DNA of 64,000 nt from Liolophura sinensis (Eukaryota; Mollusca; Polyplacophora; Chitonida; Chitonidae). Under the pieces are notes generated by a model. That model was not told the DNA's origin, searched no databases, and saw only the letters and a program-made list of their open reading frames with translations. Of the stretch, positions 33,873 through 46,079 are shown piece by piece; position 1 is the first letter of the stretch, and each line of letters opens with the position of its first letter. Position numbers and translations under genes: made by a program. The stretch is taken from contig NC_088304.1 in NCBI RefSeq assembly GCF_032854445.1, positions 26,359,704 to 26,423,703 on the forward strand. Direction: 5' to 3'.

Positions 33873-34442
33873 AGTTCGGGATTAACTACCACCATCATAA
33901 TATAAGTGAAAAATGAGTACGGTTTTAAACACCAACCAACCTAAGCAAATGTGTCAGAAGGGGAGTGCGAACATTTCCCGCTATGACTGATTTCCTCTAG
34001 AATATTTCGTTCTGTGGACAATACCTCCTAATATATACATGTATTAATAAGACCTTTTATCTTATTTAAAAACTGAATTGTCTCCTTGATTCTGCTTGAT
34101 ATAAAGTCACGTTGGCGACACAGATGACTCGCAATGTACATATCCAGGCCCTATAATATAGTTATCATTTGACGCACAACGTGTCCCAGATACAAGACTC
34201 AGGCTGGCACGCACTCTGTCATCATTAGTAGGGGGTCTGCAGTAAACCTATATTGTTACATTCGTCCGCCATAGACCCTGCCTCAGCATTTTTGCTGGGA
34301 TCTGATAACGGTTATTGCGTTTTCACCGAAGGGGGATGAAATATGAACTACTGACCTTTCTGTAGGCTAAATATAGGGCATAGTCCTTCCAGTCCCCTTT
34401 TTAAAGCTACAGTGGCCGGTTTATGCCATTTCACCATGTTCG

Positions 34443-34606
34443 ATTTATTTATTTGACTGGTGTTTTACGCCGTACTCAAGAATATTTCCCTTACACGACG
34501 GAAGCCAGCATGATGGTGGGAGGAAAGAAAGCAGTACCGGGGGAAACCCACCACCAACCGCAGGCTGCTCAGAAACCTTCCCACTGAAGGCTGGAGAGGA
34601 GGCCAT
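34443..34606 (-). repeat. SINE family A, partial, reverse orientation
   Basis: TTTGACTGGTGTTTTACGCC and GTACTCAAGAATATTTCCCT lead into a body diverged near AACCGCAGGCTGCTC. The head is missing. Confidence 0.85.
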
Positions 34607-34779
34607 GTTCGAAAAAAAAGGGAACTTCCTAAATATTGGAGAACTCAGTATTGCAAGTCGATTTCTCTGTATGCTTTTCTCGTGAAAAAGTCAAACACTG
34701 TCATTTACAAGTATCACCAGAGAATTCCCACTGCTTGCGAATATACAGACAAAACACTAAACACTGTCCAGCACGATAT

Positions 34780-35039
34780 TTATTTGATTGGTGTTTTACG
34801 CCGTACTCAAGAATATTTCACTTATACGACGGCGGCCAGCATTATGGTGGGTGGAAACAGGGCAGAGCCCGGGGGGAAACCCACGACCATCCGCAGGTTG
34901 CTGGCAGACCTTCCCACGTACGGCCGGAAAGGAGGCCAGCATGAGCTGGACTTGAACTCCCAGCGACCGCATTGGTGAGAGGCTCCCTGGGTCATTACGC
35001 TGCGCTAGCGCGTTAACAAGCTGGGCCACTGAGGCCCCT
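34780..35039 (-). repeat. SINE family A, full length, reverse orientation
   Basis: Complete from TTTATTTGATTGGTGTTTTA to CTGGGCCACTGAGGCCCC, including the complements of both promoter boxes. Confidence 0.94.
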
Positions 35040-35044
35040 GGTCA

Positions 35045-36455
35045 CATAAATGTCATGTGATAAAAATAGGCTGAAACTTCGCAGTTGCCACCAAACATCC
35101 ACACAGAGTTGAGAGCGCACCAGTTGAGAATCCATTATATGGGCTACACAACACCTGTGTGGGGTTAAGTGATAATTTCAAATGATTGACCTAGTTTCAA
35201 AGGCAGTGTTCAGAGAAATATTTACCACAAGTGCATTAATCTCATACAGTGATCAAATGGACCTGACCCCCTTCGCGATGCATGCCTGACATATTGGTTG
35301 AACGCTGACGTTTTCGATTTGTTATGTGTTTATAGGCCTACAACTGCTTTGATATTAGCCTATTACATAAAAGTGCCAGTGAACAAACGAATAAAAGACT
35401 TAAACAGAGTCTTGTGTGTAAGTTCTTTTAAGTAAATTATTATGTATTGTTTCTAAGCTATCATACTTCTAACAAGGAAAGTCATATAACAAACAGTATG
35501 AATAAGAGCGACTACTTAAAATAGGGCGTCAAAACGGGTGAATTAGGCAGCCCTCCACACCCCTCCTCCCTTCAACATATTTATAGGCCTACAGTTTAAT
35601 GTGCAGGGCGAATTTCACCAAATTTAGCAGTAATTACATAATTGCAAATAACGTAATTAACCATTATGGATATAAATCTGCAACCTGTGTACCCAAAGAT
35701 TTATATTTACACAATCACATGCTTCATCAATCAGTTACTATTCAGTATATGGCAGATATCCGTAATAACATTACAGAGCTCTATACGCAGAATTAGAACA
35801 ATAAATTTCTCTCAAAATTATTTGAGAGATCGAGGTAAACACACCTGTGAACTTCGTACCCTGCTCATCACGTTACATATACACCCACTGGAGTGGACTT
35901 ACCGGAAAATGCCCTCAATTCTCCTAAGAGCATCATACCTATACAATGTCTGGTGATAGGAGAATGTAAACGTATGCATTTCTAGTCAACTTTAAGAGCC
36001 AACTTGTTTAGTACCGGTACCCTAACTTGTGAAAAGTGTAACCTTCATACTGCAACTATTTTACGTCAATCAGTAGGCCTACTGAGGTAAACCAGACCCC
36101 AACAAGTAAAGCTACATTTGTGATTACAGGTACCGTATTAGTATATTAGAATTTATGGTATGTTTCCCGCGATCTGTTACCCCCTGTAACTATCATGACG
36201 TGGCTCTCTCGAGATTATCCCAAACTTGAATTGGGTTTACTGGGTCACGGTACCAAGATGACATCAGTATAGTGCTTTAATAGTGCATTAGGCTTACTGT
36301 GTGTCAAGCAAATAATGACGTAATAAAAAGTATGTATTTCATTAGCTCCGTTTAAACATAAAGCAGGATGGCCTACTCCGTGACAGACAATTTAATGCCA
36401 CGACACTGAAATAAATAGCAATAGAATTCAACAGGTTTCGAAAGATACAAATCAA
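35045..36455. other. no gene recognised
   Basis: AT-rich sequence between two family A SINEs. No phased exon pair or known repeat was identified. Confidence 0.5.
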
Positions 36456-36457
36456 TA

Positions 36458-36670
36458 TTTATTTATATTTGATTGGTGTTTTACGCCGTACTCAAGAATA
36501 TTTCACTTATACGACGGCGGCCAGCACTATGGTGGGTGGAAACCGGGCACAGCCCGGGGGAAACCCACGACCATCCGCAGGTTGCCGTCAGACCTTCCCA
36601 CTTATGGCCGGAGAGGAAGCCAGCATGAGCTGGACTTGAACTCACAGCGACCGCATTGGTGAGAGGCTAC
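36458..36670 (-). repeat. SINE family A, reverse orientation, lacking the A-box half
   Basis: ATTTGATTGGTGTTTTACGC through GACTTGAACTCACAGCGACC and GCATTGGTGAGAGGCT. Very similar in sequence to the copies at 34.8 and 41.1 kb, so probably recent. Confidence 0.93.
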
Positions 36671-37273
36671 AAATCAATATGCGTCTACTCTTGTTTTACT
36701 TACAATTAAATGGAACGATTTATAAACTTTGACAGCGAAACAGGAACGCTCATTATTCATGTTAAGGCAACGACAACTTCTTTTGTCAAAAGAATAAACC
36801 GTCATCAATCTTTTTTCTTCATTAATTTTCAACTTCAATGCTGTTTGAGTACTAAATGGTTGTGTTCTCTCCAGCCCAGCTTCGAAACAAAGATGGATTT
36901 CCGTCAGCATCAGGTCAGTACAATAGTTCGTACTTGTTTTTAAATATCGTATTCTTTCTTGACCGGTGTTGACACCCGTCGTCTTAGTACTTATCTGCAT
37001 GTCGCCTTAATCTTAAACAATGGAACCACTTTGCTCAACATCTGGCAGATGACGAATTATCTTTTGCACAGTTGCGCAAGGAGGACAGGCGGGAAATAAA
37101 AAATCACCGGTTCCAGTGCAAAGCCATGACGATCTCTGTTAATGTTTAAGAATGCAAAGCAATAACCTTTATATTACGAGTTCTTTATGTTTCCGCCTCT
37201 CACTATATCAGTTTCTCCCGGCTCGGTTAGCTTAGAGTGGGAAAAATGGAGGGTATGTTAATGGCTGTTAATG

Positions 37274-37296
37274 CCCCCCCCCCCCCCCCCCCCCCC
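37274..37296. repeat. poly-C tract (23 C)
   Basis: A run of 23 cytosines. Length is likely unreliable in the assembly. It makes a proline run in one short spurious frame. Confidence 0.95.
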
Positions 37297-37299
37297 GGC

Positions 37300-38925
37300 A
37301 AATGTCGGAAGTTAGATTTTCCCAGTGAATCCTTCCCAGGAAGGAATATTCAGTACGAATCCATTCTAACAAATATTACACAGCATCACACATTTGAACA
37401 TCACGAGACTAATTGTGCTTAATGACAGGAGACCATTTTATTGGAGGTGGTACTTTTGGAAGTGAAGGGCGTCCCAACAGTTAACTGAACATCTACAATG
37501 CATAGGTCCACAGGGTTCAAAACGTCATCATACATGTAAGAGGTCTAGAGATACCCTTCTATATCAATTAACTTGTGAAACGGAGGATTTCGTGTTATTT
37601 TTAAACTAAATCAATCGAGTCAGAAAACGAAGCGATTAGGTTTACAAAATTTTATTTTAAGACGATATATCGTGTTTGTAGAACAAAATATGGAACGATC
37701 CAAACTGACATAAAAATAGAATACAAGTACAAATAAAGCAAAAACCAAAGCTGTCTTTAAAAAATACACATATGTCAACGTATGTTTTGAGTATGTAGTT
37801 ATATGAGTTATTCACCAAATGTCTAAATGAATTGTTTAACACCGATGAGGTACTGAACGCACTAATACAGATACATAGATATGGGTTTTTTGTCACTAAA
37901 ACTACTAATCCTTTTTAAATATATACCTATATACAGTATATACCCTTTAGCAAAAGGTGCCAACTGGTATGCCCCGGCTTAAGAGGTTCCGTCATCGATC
38001 CTTTCACTGCAAATAATAATTTCCAATTAGTGTAAGATAAACAAATTGCCTGTATGGCAAAAAGGTTACCGCATGTGAAAAGCATGTTCTTGCAGATGAT
38101 GTATACTGAATCGATATAATAGTGCTTTCTTGTTTGTAATTACACCTAGCCGAAGTGTTTCTGTCGAATTATCATGAAATAATTGATACATTGTAGGCCT
38201 GTGCACATTTCGTTTTCTGCTCTGCATATTGAACACAAAAAAAACTGTTGAAGTGTTACTTCAGCCATAACACAACAGCTTGCGTGTATAATTTCAACTA
38301 GAATAATGGTAACGGAAGAAGTAGAGGTAAATTGGGACAAAGATATATAGAATAACTTGGGAAAAATTTGTCAGATTTACATTCTGTTTAATTATTATTG
38401 GTTGCTTTTCTTCGAATGACACCTGACTGTCCAGCTTCTTACGGCTGGATCATATAGAATAGAATACAATACAATCTTTATTTTACCTGAGTAACACAAA
38501 TTAGATAAGGGCTAGCCTTCGTTGTGGCCCAGCATATAATGTTGATTAGTGACTTACATTGAAAGTATTCTAGGACCTTGTCTTCTCCCCTGCTCTCAGA
38601 CACTGTCCTCAAACAGCTCCAATGGGAATAGTGTCAAAAGTTGATCATGTGTTAACGCACATCTTCTTCATCTTTAAGAATTATTGTAGAATCGTCCCTA
38701 GAAAAACAAAGCAAACTTTTAATTTAGTACAGGTGACAACTAACATAAGCTCTTATACCACAATAACTTCTAAAACAAATGCATCTTTCGAACTCCGTGG
38801 AGAATTTCAGTCACGACAAAGCATTGCCCCTGGTGACGGTTTTATCTTGCACAGTTACACACGACAATAGATAGTATATTTCTTTGTCTTAGTGACAATC
38901 CACATCGACAGCGAATAATCCAACA
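37300..38925. other. no gene recognised
   Basis: AT-rich sequence. ATAGAATACAATACAATCTT followed by TATTTTACC near 38454-38482 resembles the tail-end signature of an old retroelement, but no body was recognised. Confidence 0.4.
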
Positions 38926-38929
38926 ATAT

Positions 38930-41900
38930 TCATATAAATACTCGCATCTCTCCTCCTACTTCTCCCTCAAAATCAGTGGCTTCACTATCTTCCTGTAAAC
39001 AGAATATCCAGTAATTATTAGACGTCGTGTTGTTTTTTCTGCCAATCAAACTTATATTACAGGTTCTTTATGACTATCTTGTTCAATGTACGCTTGATCA
39101 TAACTTGTCTGTTCTTTGTACATTTGTATGTCTTTATACTGATTATCACTTAAATCACGTGACTTGAGTGACAGAGCTCTCTGATCAGTGAAGGTAGATT
39201 TAGAAGATCGGATTGTGTCGGGATGAAATGGTGATGTTTTGCGAATCTGTTGGAAATACAAGTTTAAAACTGTACATGCGTCTGTGTACGGAAGCATGCA
39301 ATACCACAAAATCTTATTAATATAATGTATTCATATTGGGCATTTTACTTAAGAAAGAACGAAGCAATAGACAAAGCTCTTTAGCTTTGTTGGACATTTC
39401 TTCGATGCAGGATCAATTAGCCCCTTTCTCAACGTTCTGCATGCATGAAATGCCCTGCTTAAACCATTGTAAATCTGTTTCACTCGGAACAATATAACAT
39501 TATATAATTTATATAATATAAAACTGGCATCTGTCTTCCCCCTGTACTCTGCAATGTTCAGATATGACACTGACTGTGTGGCCAACTGGTGGTAACGCGA
39601 GGTCCGCCTGTGGCCCCCACAGCTTCACCTCTATTTCGTCGTTATCTCTCGACAGCTTTAATATCTTCCGTCTGGATGTTGCGGTAGTTGTTACACTCGA
39701 TACCTGTTAAACAGAAAATGTGTTTTGGTTTTAAAGCTAGTAAACAGATTATGGTATAGTACTCTTGTTTTGGCTGTGTCCTTTCTGCAGAGATCTTCAA
39801 TCTGCTTTTAAGGGTGGTGTGTAAGTCTATGTTATAATCAGTATATGTGTGATCTGTTTCAATCTGTTTTTAAGGGTGGAGTGTAGTCTGTTATAATCAG
39901 TATATGTGTGATCTGTTTCAATCTGTTTTTATGAGTGGAGTGTAGTCTATGTTATAATCAGTATATGTGTTTTAATAAAAATGTGAATTGTGAAAGGTGA
40001 TTATTAAAAATATATATACACATGACATGGAAGTGGTATATCACCCATCACTTGAATTATTACATCAGACAATTCCCCTGTGGTAGACAGGCGCCTCTTG
40101 TGGGGTGATACCAAGGCCTCGCGTACACTCACAACCGGCGGGTTGAAAAACTCCCTTTCAACTTCCTCCGGGAATGAAAATCTTTCACACAGCATAATCT
40201 ACGAACAAAAATTCCAACAACATCTTGTTTATTAATATCAAAAATATTTCCATTTTCTTTGATCTGTCTTATATTGACAAAATTACAGATTTACACTCAG
40301 TAATATCCTCACATATCAATCATTGTTTTCAAGTTCCAAGTGTAGACGAAAGCATACATAAAAAATACTTGATAGTTTGAAATAAGTCAGCTATTTCCAT
40401 CCTCATGTCCTACAGTTAATAGAGTGGACAAAGTCTTTCATAGACGTTGTTCGTTGTAAAATGAAGCTGTATGTCTTACCCTGGACGTCTGACAAACTGG
40501 CCAACAGAAACATTCCTCAACAGATAAAAGTTATCTTTGTTCATTTCCGCCTTCATGGTCAAAGGCATGAATACCACCTTCACTGTCTGGGAAATTGAAT
40601 CCACAACATTTACTGAGACAAAATCTCCTCCTGCTCCATGCCTATCTGTCGGTTCACTGAGGACTTTCACTTTTACAGTAATCTGTATCAAGAGAAAACA
40701 AGGCCAAAAAAGGAACATTAACGTATTTATGTTCAAAGAAATAAATTTGTTTTAACAAAGAATATCAAGACCAAACTATGGCCCACGTGTCAACTCGTGC
40801 AATAGCCAACTCGCCCAAATCCTTCAAAATCTAAATTAGCTCGTGCAATATTAAGCCCACGGTAATTTGAAAATAATTGCAATTTGAGAATTTTATTACT
40901 TACAAAACTATGTCGCCATTTATATTGATCATTTGCCGATCAAAAGTGTTAGCAACGTGAGGAGTCCTTACACTCTCCTTGATGAGTTCTCGGAGAATAT
41001 TTGTAAACAAGAATGCAACTGTGCTCTCAAAATACGTCTTTTATCAAAGATACTCTTCCAAAAGTTATCAAAAGCTGTGACTGAGTTGCCACATGCAGAG
41101 ACGTGAGATGTTCAGCAAGTAAAAGTAAAATTTATTTATTTATTTATTTGATTGGTGTTTTACGCCGTACTCAAGAATATTTCACTTATACGACGGCGGC
41201 CAGCATTATGGTGGGTGGAAACCGGGCACAGCCCGGGGGAAACCCACGACCATCCGCAGGTTGCTGGCAGACCTTCCCACGTACGGCCGGAGAGGAAGCC
41301 AGCATGAGCTAGACTTGAACTCACAGCGACCGCATTGGTGAGAGACTCCTGGGTCATTACGCTGCCCTAACGCGCTAACCGACTGAGACATGGAGGCCCC
41401 TTAAAAGTAAAATATAGATGCCCATAAGTGTTTTTGGTAAAATCTGTCGTAAGCTTTTAATCTGGTAAAAAAAAAAAAAGATAGTAAACATGCATAAAAG
41501 GTATTTAACTTAATCGAACTCCCAAACAAAACCGTTTTAAATGTCACCGCTTTCATTATTTTATGTATACCGTCTCATGCTTGAGTGAGTGAGTGCTTGG
41601 GGTTTAACGTCGTACTCAACAATTTTTCAGTCATATGACGACGAAGGAATCCTTAGGGTGCATGTACGTGTAATGTGCCTCCGGATTTGCAGGACGGATT
41701 TCCACCGCTCTTTTATTTAGTGCTGCTTCACCGAGACGACTTACCGAAGGCAAGTAAGCTGCCCCGTTGTAAGTTGTAACTTCCTCTTTTAAAGTCTTAG
41801 GTGTGACTCGATCAAGGATTGATCCTGGATCTACCGGTCCCGTCTCATGTTTGACAAACTTCATATGTGCAAGTGGGAGCTAGGTATGCCCCTTCTAATA

Positions 41901-43130
41901 ACAGGTCAAAATCATATTCAAACAGAGCGAAGCTACACTCATACTTTCTTCTTCGCTGAAAACACCACTACGCCTGGTTCTAGTTCCAGTCTTGTTTTAA
42001 ACGATCGCAGAAACAACGCATAAGATTAGGGAAATGTGCTAATTTCAAACAATTGAGGGAGAAAAGTAGTTTATTAAATAACATGAAATTATTCCAAGGA
42101 CTCCACAGAAATCAACACAGATACAAGTACGAGTTAACTATAACTTTTGAACCAGTTAGGTTGGGTAGTACTCAGTTACCGCACGAACTGGCCTATAATC
42201 TTTGTACGTTGACGTATAATCTTTCTTAAACTAGGATATGTAACTAAAGGGCTTGTTATAGATTAAGAATGCTATTAGTAAGAAGCTTAAAAGACTTAGA
42301 AAAAATACAGCGAGATACGAAAACAGAAGTTGTGATAATGCTTAATTAAAGTTTTTAAAGTTTAAGAAGTAGTTTTAATTTCAAAGTCTTCATCCGCTAG
42401 ATAGTGACTAAGCGTGTTAAATGACAATAGCTGATCTATTATAGCTTATGTCAGGACTGTGAGATAACTAGATAACATGTTGAATCATGCGTACACGCAC
42501 GCTTTTGCCTTTCCCGTGTGTGCTTAGCCCACGTTCAAACTTCAAACTCTGTCACAACCACTCTTTAGTAAACACACATTGCACTAATGAAAAGGAGTTT
42601 GTGAAAACTGGCGATAAAAAAAACTCCGTCTAAAATGACATAAATCGAATAATCAGTTTAAAAACCAGCTGATAGAAAAACGCATTTATTATCCATGACC
42701 TTCTTGACCCTTGAAGGCATTAATTGTGAGAAAGGTCATACATGAAACCTGCGCATTTCCGTATTTTACTCTGCTAAAGACATTTGTGAACGTTTTACTT
42801 TTACTTAAATATAAATGGGCTTACATGTGTAATCTATTTAAAAATTGAAGAATGAATTTCGTCAGACCATAATATTTACGGCCGAATGTTGAAACGCTTT
42901 CGAAGATACACTTGCATTCAGCCTCTCTCACGACATTATTTCAAATCCAAATTTGAATTCAAATAAGTCCAATGTAAACACGAATATAAAGCTTTCATTA
43001 AGATGTCTACATATACATATTAGCCGTAATCCTTGTGGATATAGTACGAACAAGTACAAATAAATCAGACATAAATTACCTTGGACTCGGCTTGATACAC
43101 TGGGGTCTTCGATGCACTTGGTGTCGGCAT
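38930..43130 (-). CDS. OB-fold protein, RPA-like ssDNA-binding type (exons with frame conflicts; gene or pseudogene)
   Basis: Minus-strand exons: 43130-43080 (MPTPSASKTPVYQAESK, donor GTAATT), 40682-40480 (starting ITVKVKVLSE, donor GTAAGA), 40198-40064, 39703-39548, 39246-39061 and 38992-38930 (TGA). Exon 4 is OB-fold-like: TTTATSRRKILKLSRDNDE, then IEVKLWGPQADLALPPVGHT. Exon 3 carries REALVSPHKRRLSTTGELSD. This resembles RPA1-type OB repeats that bind single-stranded DNA; the biochemical role is inferred. The last two exons are hydrophilic and their membership is less sure. Two problems: exon 2 ends in phase 2 but exon 3 is open only in phase 0, and exon 4 shows a better OB strand (SYLNIAEYRGKTDAS) in another frame after GHTV. 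A missed micro-exon, assembly indels or decay could explain these. Confidence 0.5.
39803..39972. repeat. tandem repeat of about 60 bp, three copies
   Basis: TTATAATCAGTATATGTGTG with CTGTTTTTAAGGGTGGAGTG recurs three times, in the intron between the OB-fold exons 4 and 3. Confidence 0.85.
41126..41400 (-). repeat. SINE family A, full length, reverse orientation, in an OB-fold gene intron
   Basis: Five ATTT units, GATTGGTGTTTTACGCCGTA, a complete body, and the head complement CGCTAACCGACTGAGACATG followed by GAGGCCCC. One of the best-preserved copies. Confidence 0.95.
41583..41842 (-). repeat. SINE family B, 5'-truncated, reverse orientation
   Basis: GAGTGAGTGAGTGCTTGGGG, then TTTAACGTCGTACTCAACAA, then the body complement to GATCCTGGATCTACCGGTCC. 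It stops inside the tRNA head, and an internal deletion removes the segment around GGGATAATGCAACGACTGG seen in the copy at 29.1 kb. Confidence 0.88.
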
Positions 43131-43369
43131 TGCCACCTTAAAGTACAATTGACTTGAACAGTGATCAGAATTTTAAAAAAGTTTTTAAGGAGTTATCAGA
43201 CAAAGAAAATAATCAGAACGATTTGTAAGAAGACACATGCTTATATAGACGGTACCCACTGTACCACCGCAGATGCATGAATTTTGCAGAATTTTCCGAC
43301 GCAGAAAGTAGTTCTGTTCATTTGTTTGATGTTGCCGCTCACGTGGCCGTGGTCTTTCACCATTGTGTT

Positions 43370-43545
43370 TACTGGTGTTAAGCGCCGTCTGACATGTTAC
43401 TGTATATACAATCACACGGACAGCTAGAATAATACCCTCGCTGAGGTAAACTGACATGGGGCCGTTTTCAATTAGCATCGTGTGACCATTTTCCAACTAT
43501 TACACTATCGCAAATGTTTTAGTTATTCTCTTCACTGTATTCCCA
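43370..43545. repeat. dispersed repeat, copy 1
   Basis: GGACAGCTAGAATAA, then GCCGTTTTCAATTAGCATCG and TGTGACCATTTTCCAACTAT, recur 555 bp downstream. Its complement matches part of the units at 13.1 and 28.0 kb (AGTGT-ATAG ... ATGGTCACA). Confidence 0.65.
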
Positions 43546-43924
43546 TTTGTATCCTAGTGTTTGAAAATGCTGGGATTCCTCGGGTGGGCTAAAATTCCCC
43601 GTGGCCAGTGGCCGATTCCACAGAGGGATTTCAGAATTAAATTAATATTTGAAACTTGATGAAAGGCTTCATATTTCACAAAACTTGATGCAATTCTGAA
43701 CACTTCATAAATGTGAAGGTAAGTCAGATATGTCTAACATAGAGCTTCCTACCATAAGGGAGATTTAAAGTTTTACTTGTCATAAACCGCTTTATGGAAT
43801 CCGCCCCAGACACTTGTTCACATTTCCAGTGTCTTATTTTTGACTTAGTTTGGCGAGAGCACAGACTTAAATTAAATTGTATACAACAACTATACCGGAT
43901 TTGTCTTATTCCGTTCAAGCCGCT

Positions 43925-44110
43925 GTGTTAAGGGGCATGTGAGATGTTACCGTATGTCCAATGGCATGGACAGCTAGAATAAAACCCAGATACAACCCTG
44001 ATTGACGTAAACAAGGGTCCGTTTTCAATCGGTGTTATGTGACCATTTTCCAAATATCACACTGTGGTCTTTTCGCCGTATGTCCATTTTTTCATCCATA
44101 CAAACTAGGA
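43925..44110. repeat. dispersed repeat, copy 2
   Basis: GGACAGCTAGAATAAAACCC, TCCGTTTTCAATCGGTGTTA and TGTGACCATTTTCCAAATAT, a diverged direct repeat of the copy at 43.4 kb. Confidence 0.65.
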
Positions 44111-45755
44111 TAAGATCTCGTTTACTGTAAATACAACTCTTTCGGAGCGTTGACAGTTACTTGGCAGTTAATTTTCCGAACCTCATACATGCACAATATA
44201 CCGGTGCCAATGGAGTTTCCTTAAAAAATGAATGAATCAAATAATATTGCACGTTTACATCAGAGAGGTCAGTTCATGAATTACGGTCAATGGTAAAACG
44301 ACCAACTCATCCAATCGGAATCGTCAAAGGTATTTCGGTTAACTCGTCAAACAACCCATCTTAATTAAATTTATTTGTTACTAACATAACATTATTGATT
44401 ACATTTTTATATACGTTGATAACGTATTCGTTTTCAATTATGAGTTTCTAAAGATAAACTTATCTCAAGACTATCGAATGAAATGAAAGAAAACCCGAAT
44501 TTGTAACAAGCTTCAGATTAACAGTCGACCTTTTTTTAGCGCAGGTGGCACTCAACACCGTCAGGGTAACCAGTATTTAATCGTCAATATTATTTGAATT
44601 ATTGTTAACATATTTTGGGATTTCAATTTTCCTCTGATAACAGACATTACTTACTCAAGTTGCTATTTAGTAGATTGCATTCTTTATCAATCATCTTGAA
44701 CCTTTAGGGATGTTTTTTTCTATTGCATATGAAACCACTTAATGTATGCCCATTTTACACAAACACTATCTCCAGCACACTATTTTAGCTGCTTAAATAT
44801 AAAAACCATACATTGCACGCGTTAACTACTTTCCAAGGATTAGGTTGGGAAATATTTAACAGGCATAAAAGCAGATTCTCATAATAAATTCATAACTGAA
44901 CTTAAAAACCTGTAACAGGTTTTGTCGGCTTATTTTAAGCGATATCGCCTCACTTATCAACCATTCTGTAGGTATCAAGTGTATGTAGCTAAATTTCCCA
45001 CATCAACTATTTTACAGAATCAAGGTGCAAACTATTTACTAACTGCTGTGAATACAAATTTATATTCAAGGCTGCTAAAAATACTATGAAATGTATTAAA
45101 TAATCAAATCACTGTCAAATAGTCCACCAGACAAAGATGTCCTCTCCAGAAATTTTTAAAATTTTCTAAATTTGAACATTTTAGTAAATGTCCCATTTCC
45201 AATGATAAAAATTATTTAAGTCATTCCGTTCTTATGGTTTCAAATAACTAACATGAAGAGCAATCCAACTTGCACCAATTTGCGAGAACAGTATTTTATC
45301 AGAGAAATAAGAATCATAATTCTGTTATATATTAAAAGCCAGTATATAATTACTTCCTTGTGGAAACTAAGGGATTTGTTTGTATTGCTACGATATTTTA
45401 AAAAATTCCAACCTTCTAATTGAAACGGAAAGCGGAAATTATTCCTGCTAAATGCCTGTCAATCATATGTGTCTATTTAGGTTACTTTATTCCCCTCCAA
45501 TTAACTTATCTTTTTTTTTAGAATCCTTTACACCTAAAACAAATATTTATCTGATTTAGTAATGAGAACATTTAGGATACGGACTTTAAATACACATTAC
45601 ACAATATTTCATTTTCAAAATCCATTTTTAATCGACTCCTGAGCTATATACATAAAATCGCAAACACTGAGCTTCATGTATGTATTCTTTGGCTCTGTGT
45701 GTTTTCACAGGACACGTCCTTTGTCTCTTTATCCCTTATAGACACCGTATCATAA
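44111..45755. other. no gene recognised
   Basis: Very AT-rich sequence upstream of the OB-fold gene start, with no clear exon or repeat family. Confidence 0.5.
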
Positions 45756-45756
45756 T

Positions 45757-45990
45757 ATGTCGTGCTTATCTGACCGTCTATCACAGGACAATGATTTCCG
45801 TCACAGACGCACTGAGCGTTATATTAGCAGGGGTTATTTTGCTATTTCAATTCGAAACCCTCTTCTTGCAGGGAAAAGTGTATGTAACACATAAGGGATC
45901 GTGCTTATCTAACCACCTATTACTGGACAATGTGATAAGTCACAGACGCACAGAGCGTTATATTAGCAGGGATTATTTTGTTATTTCAGT
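45757..45990. repeat. direct duplication of about 95 bp
   Basis: CGTGCTTATCTGACCGTCTA with CACAGACGCACTGAGCGTTA and TATTAGCAGGGGTTATTTTG (45760-45844) recurs as CGTGCTTATCTAACCACCTA with CACAGACGCACAGAGCGTTA and TATTAGCAGGGATTATTTTG (45900-45980). Confidence 0.8.
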
Positions 45991-46079
45991 TTTGCTCTTG
46001 ATATTACCAGTAAAGTTGGCAACGGGTCATACATACGATTTATATTCCCACAAGAGTGTAAACTGTTAATAAAGCTTCG

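Noticed and set aside
37237-37422. 61-codon frame with a proline run
   Set aside because: The proline run is the 23-C tract; the rest has no support.
45680-46069. 129-codon + strand frame
   Set aside because: It runs through a 95-bp direct duplication in AT-rich sequence and has no protein-like features.
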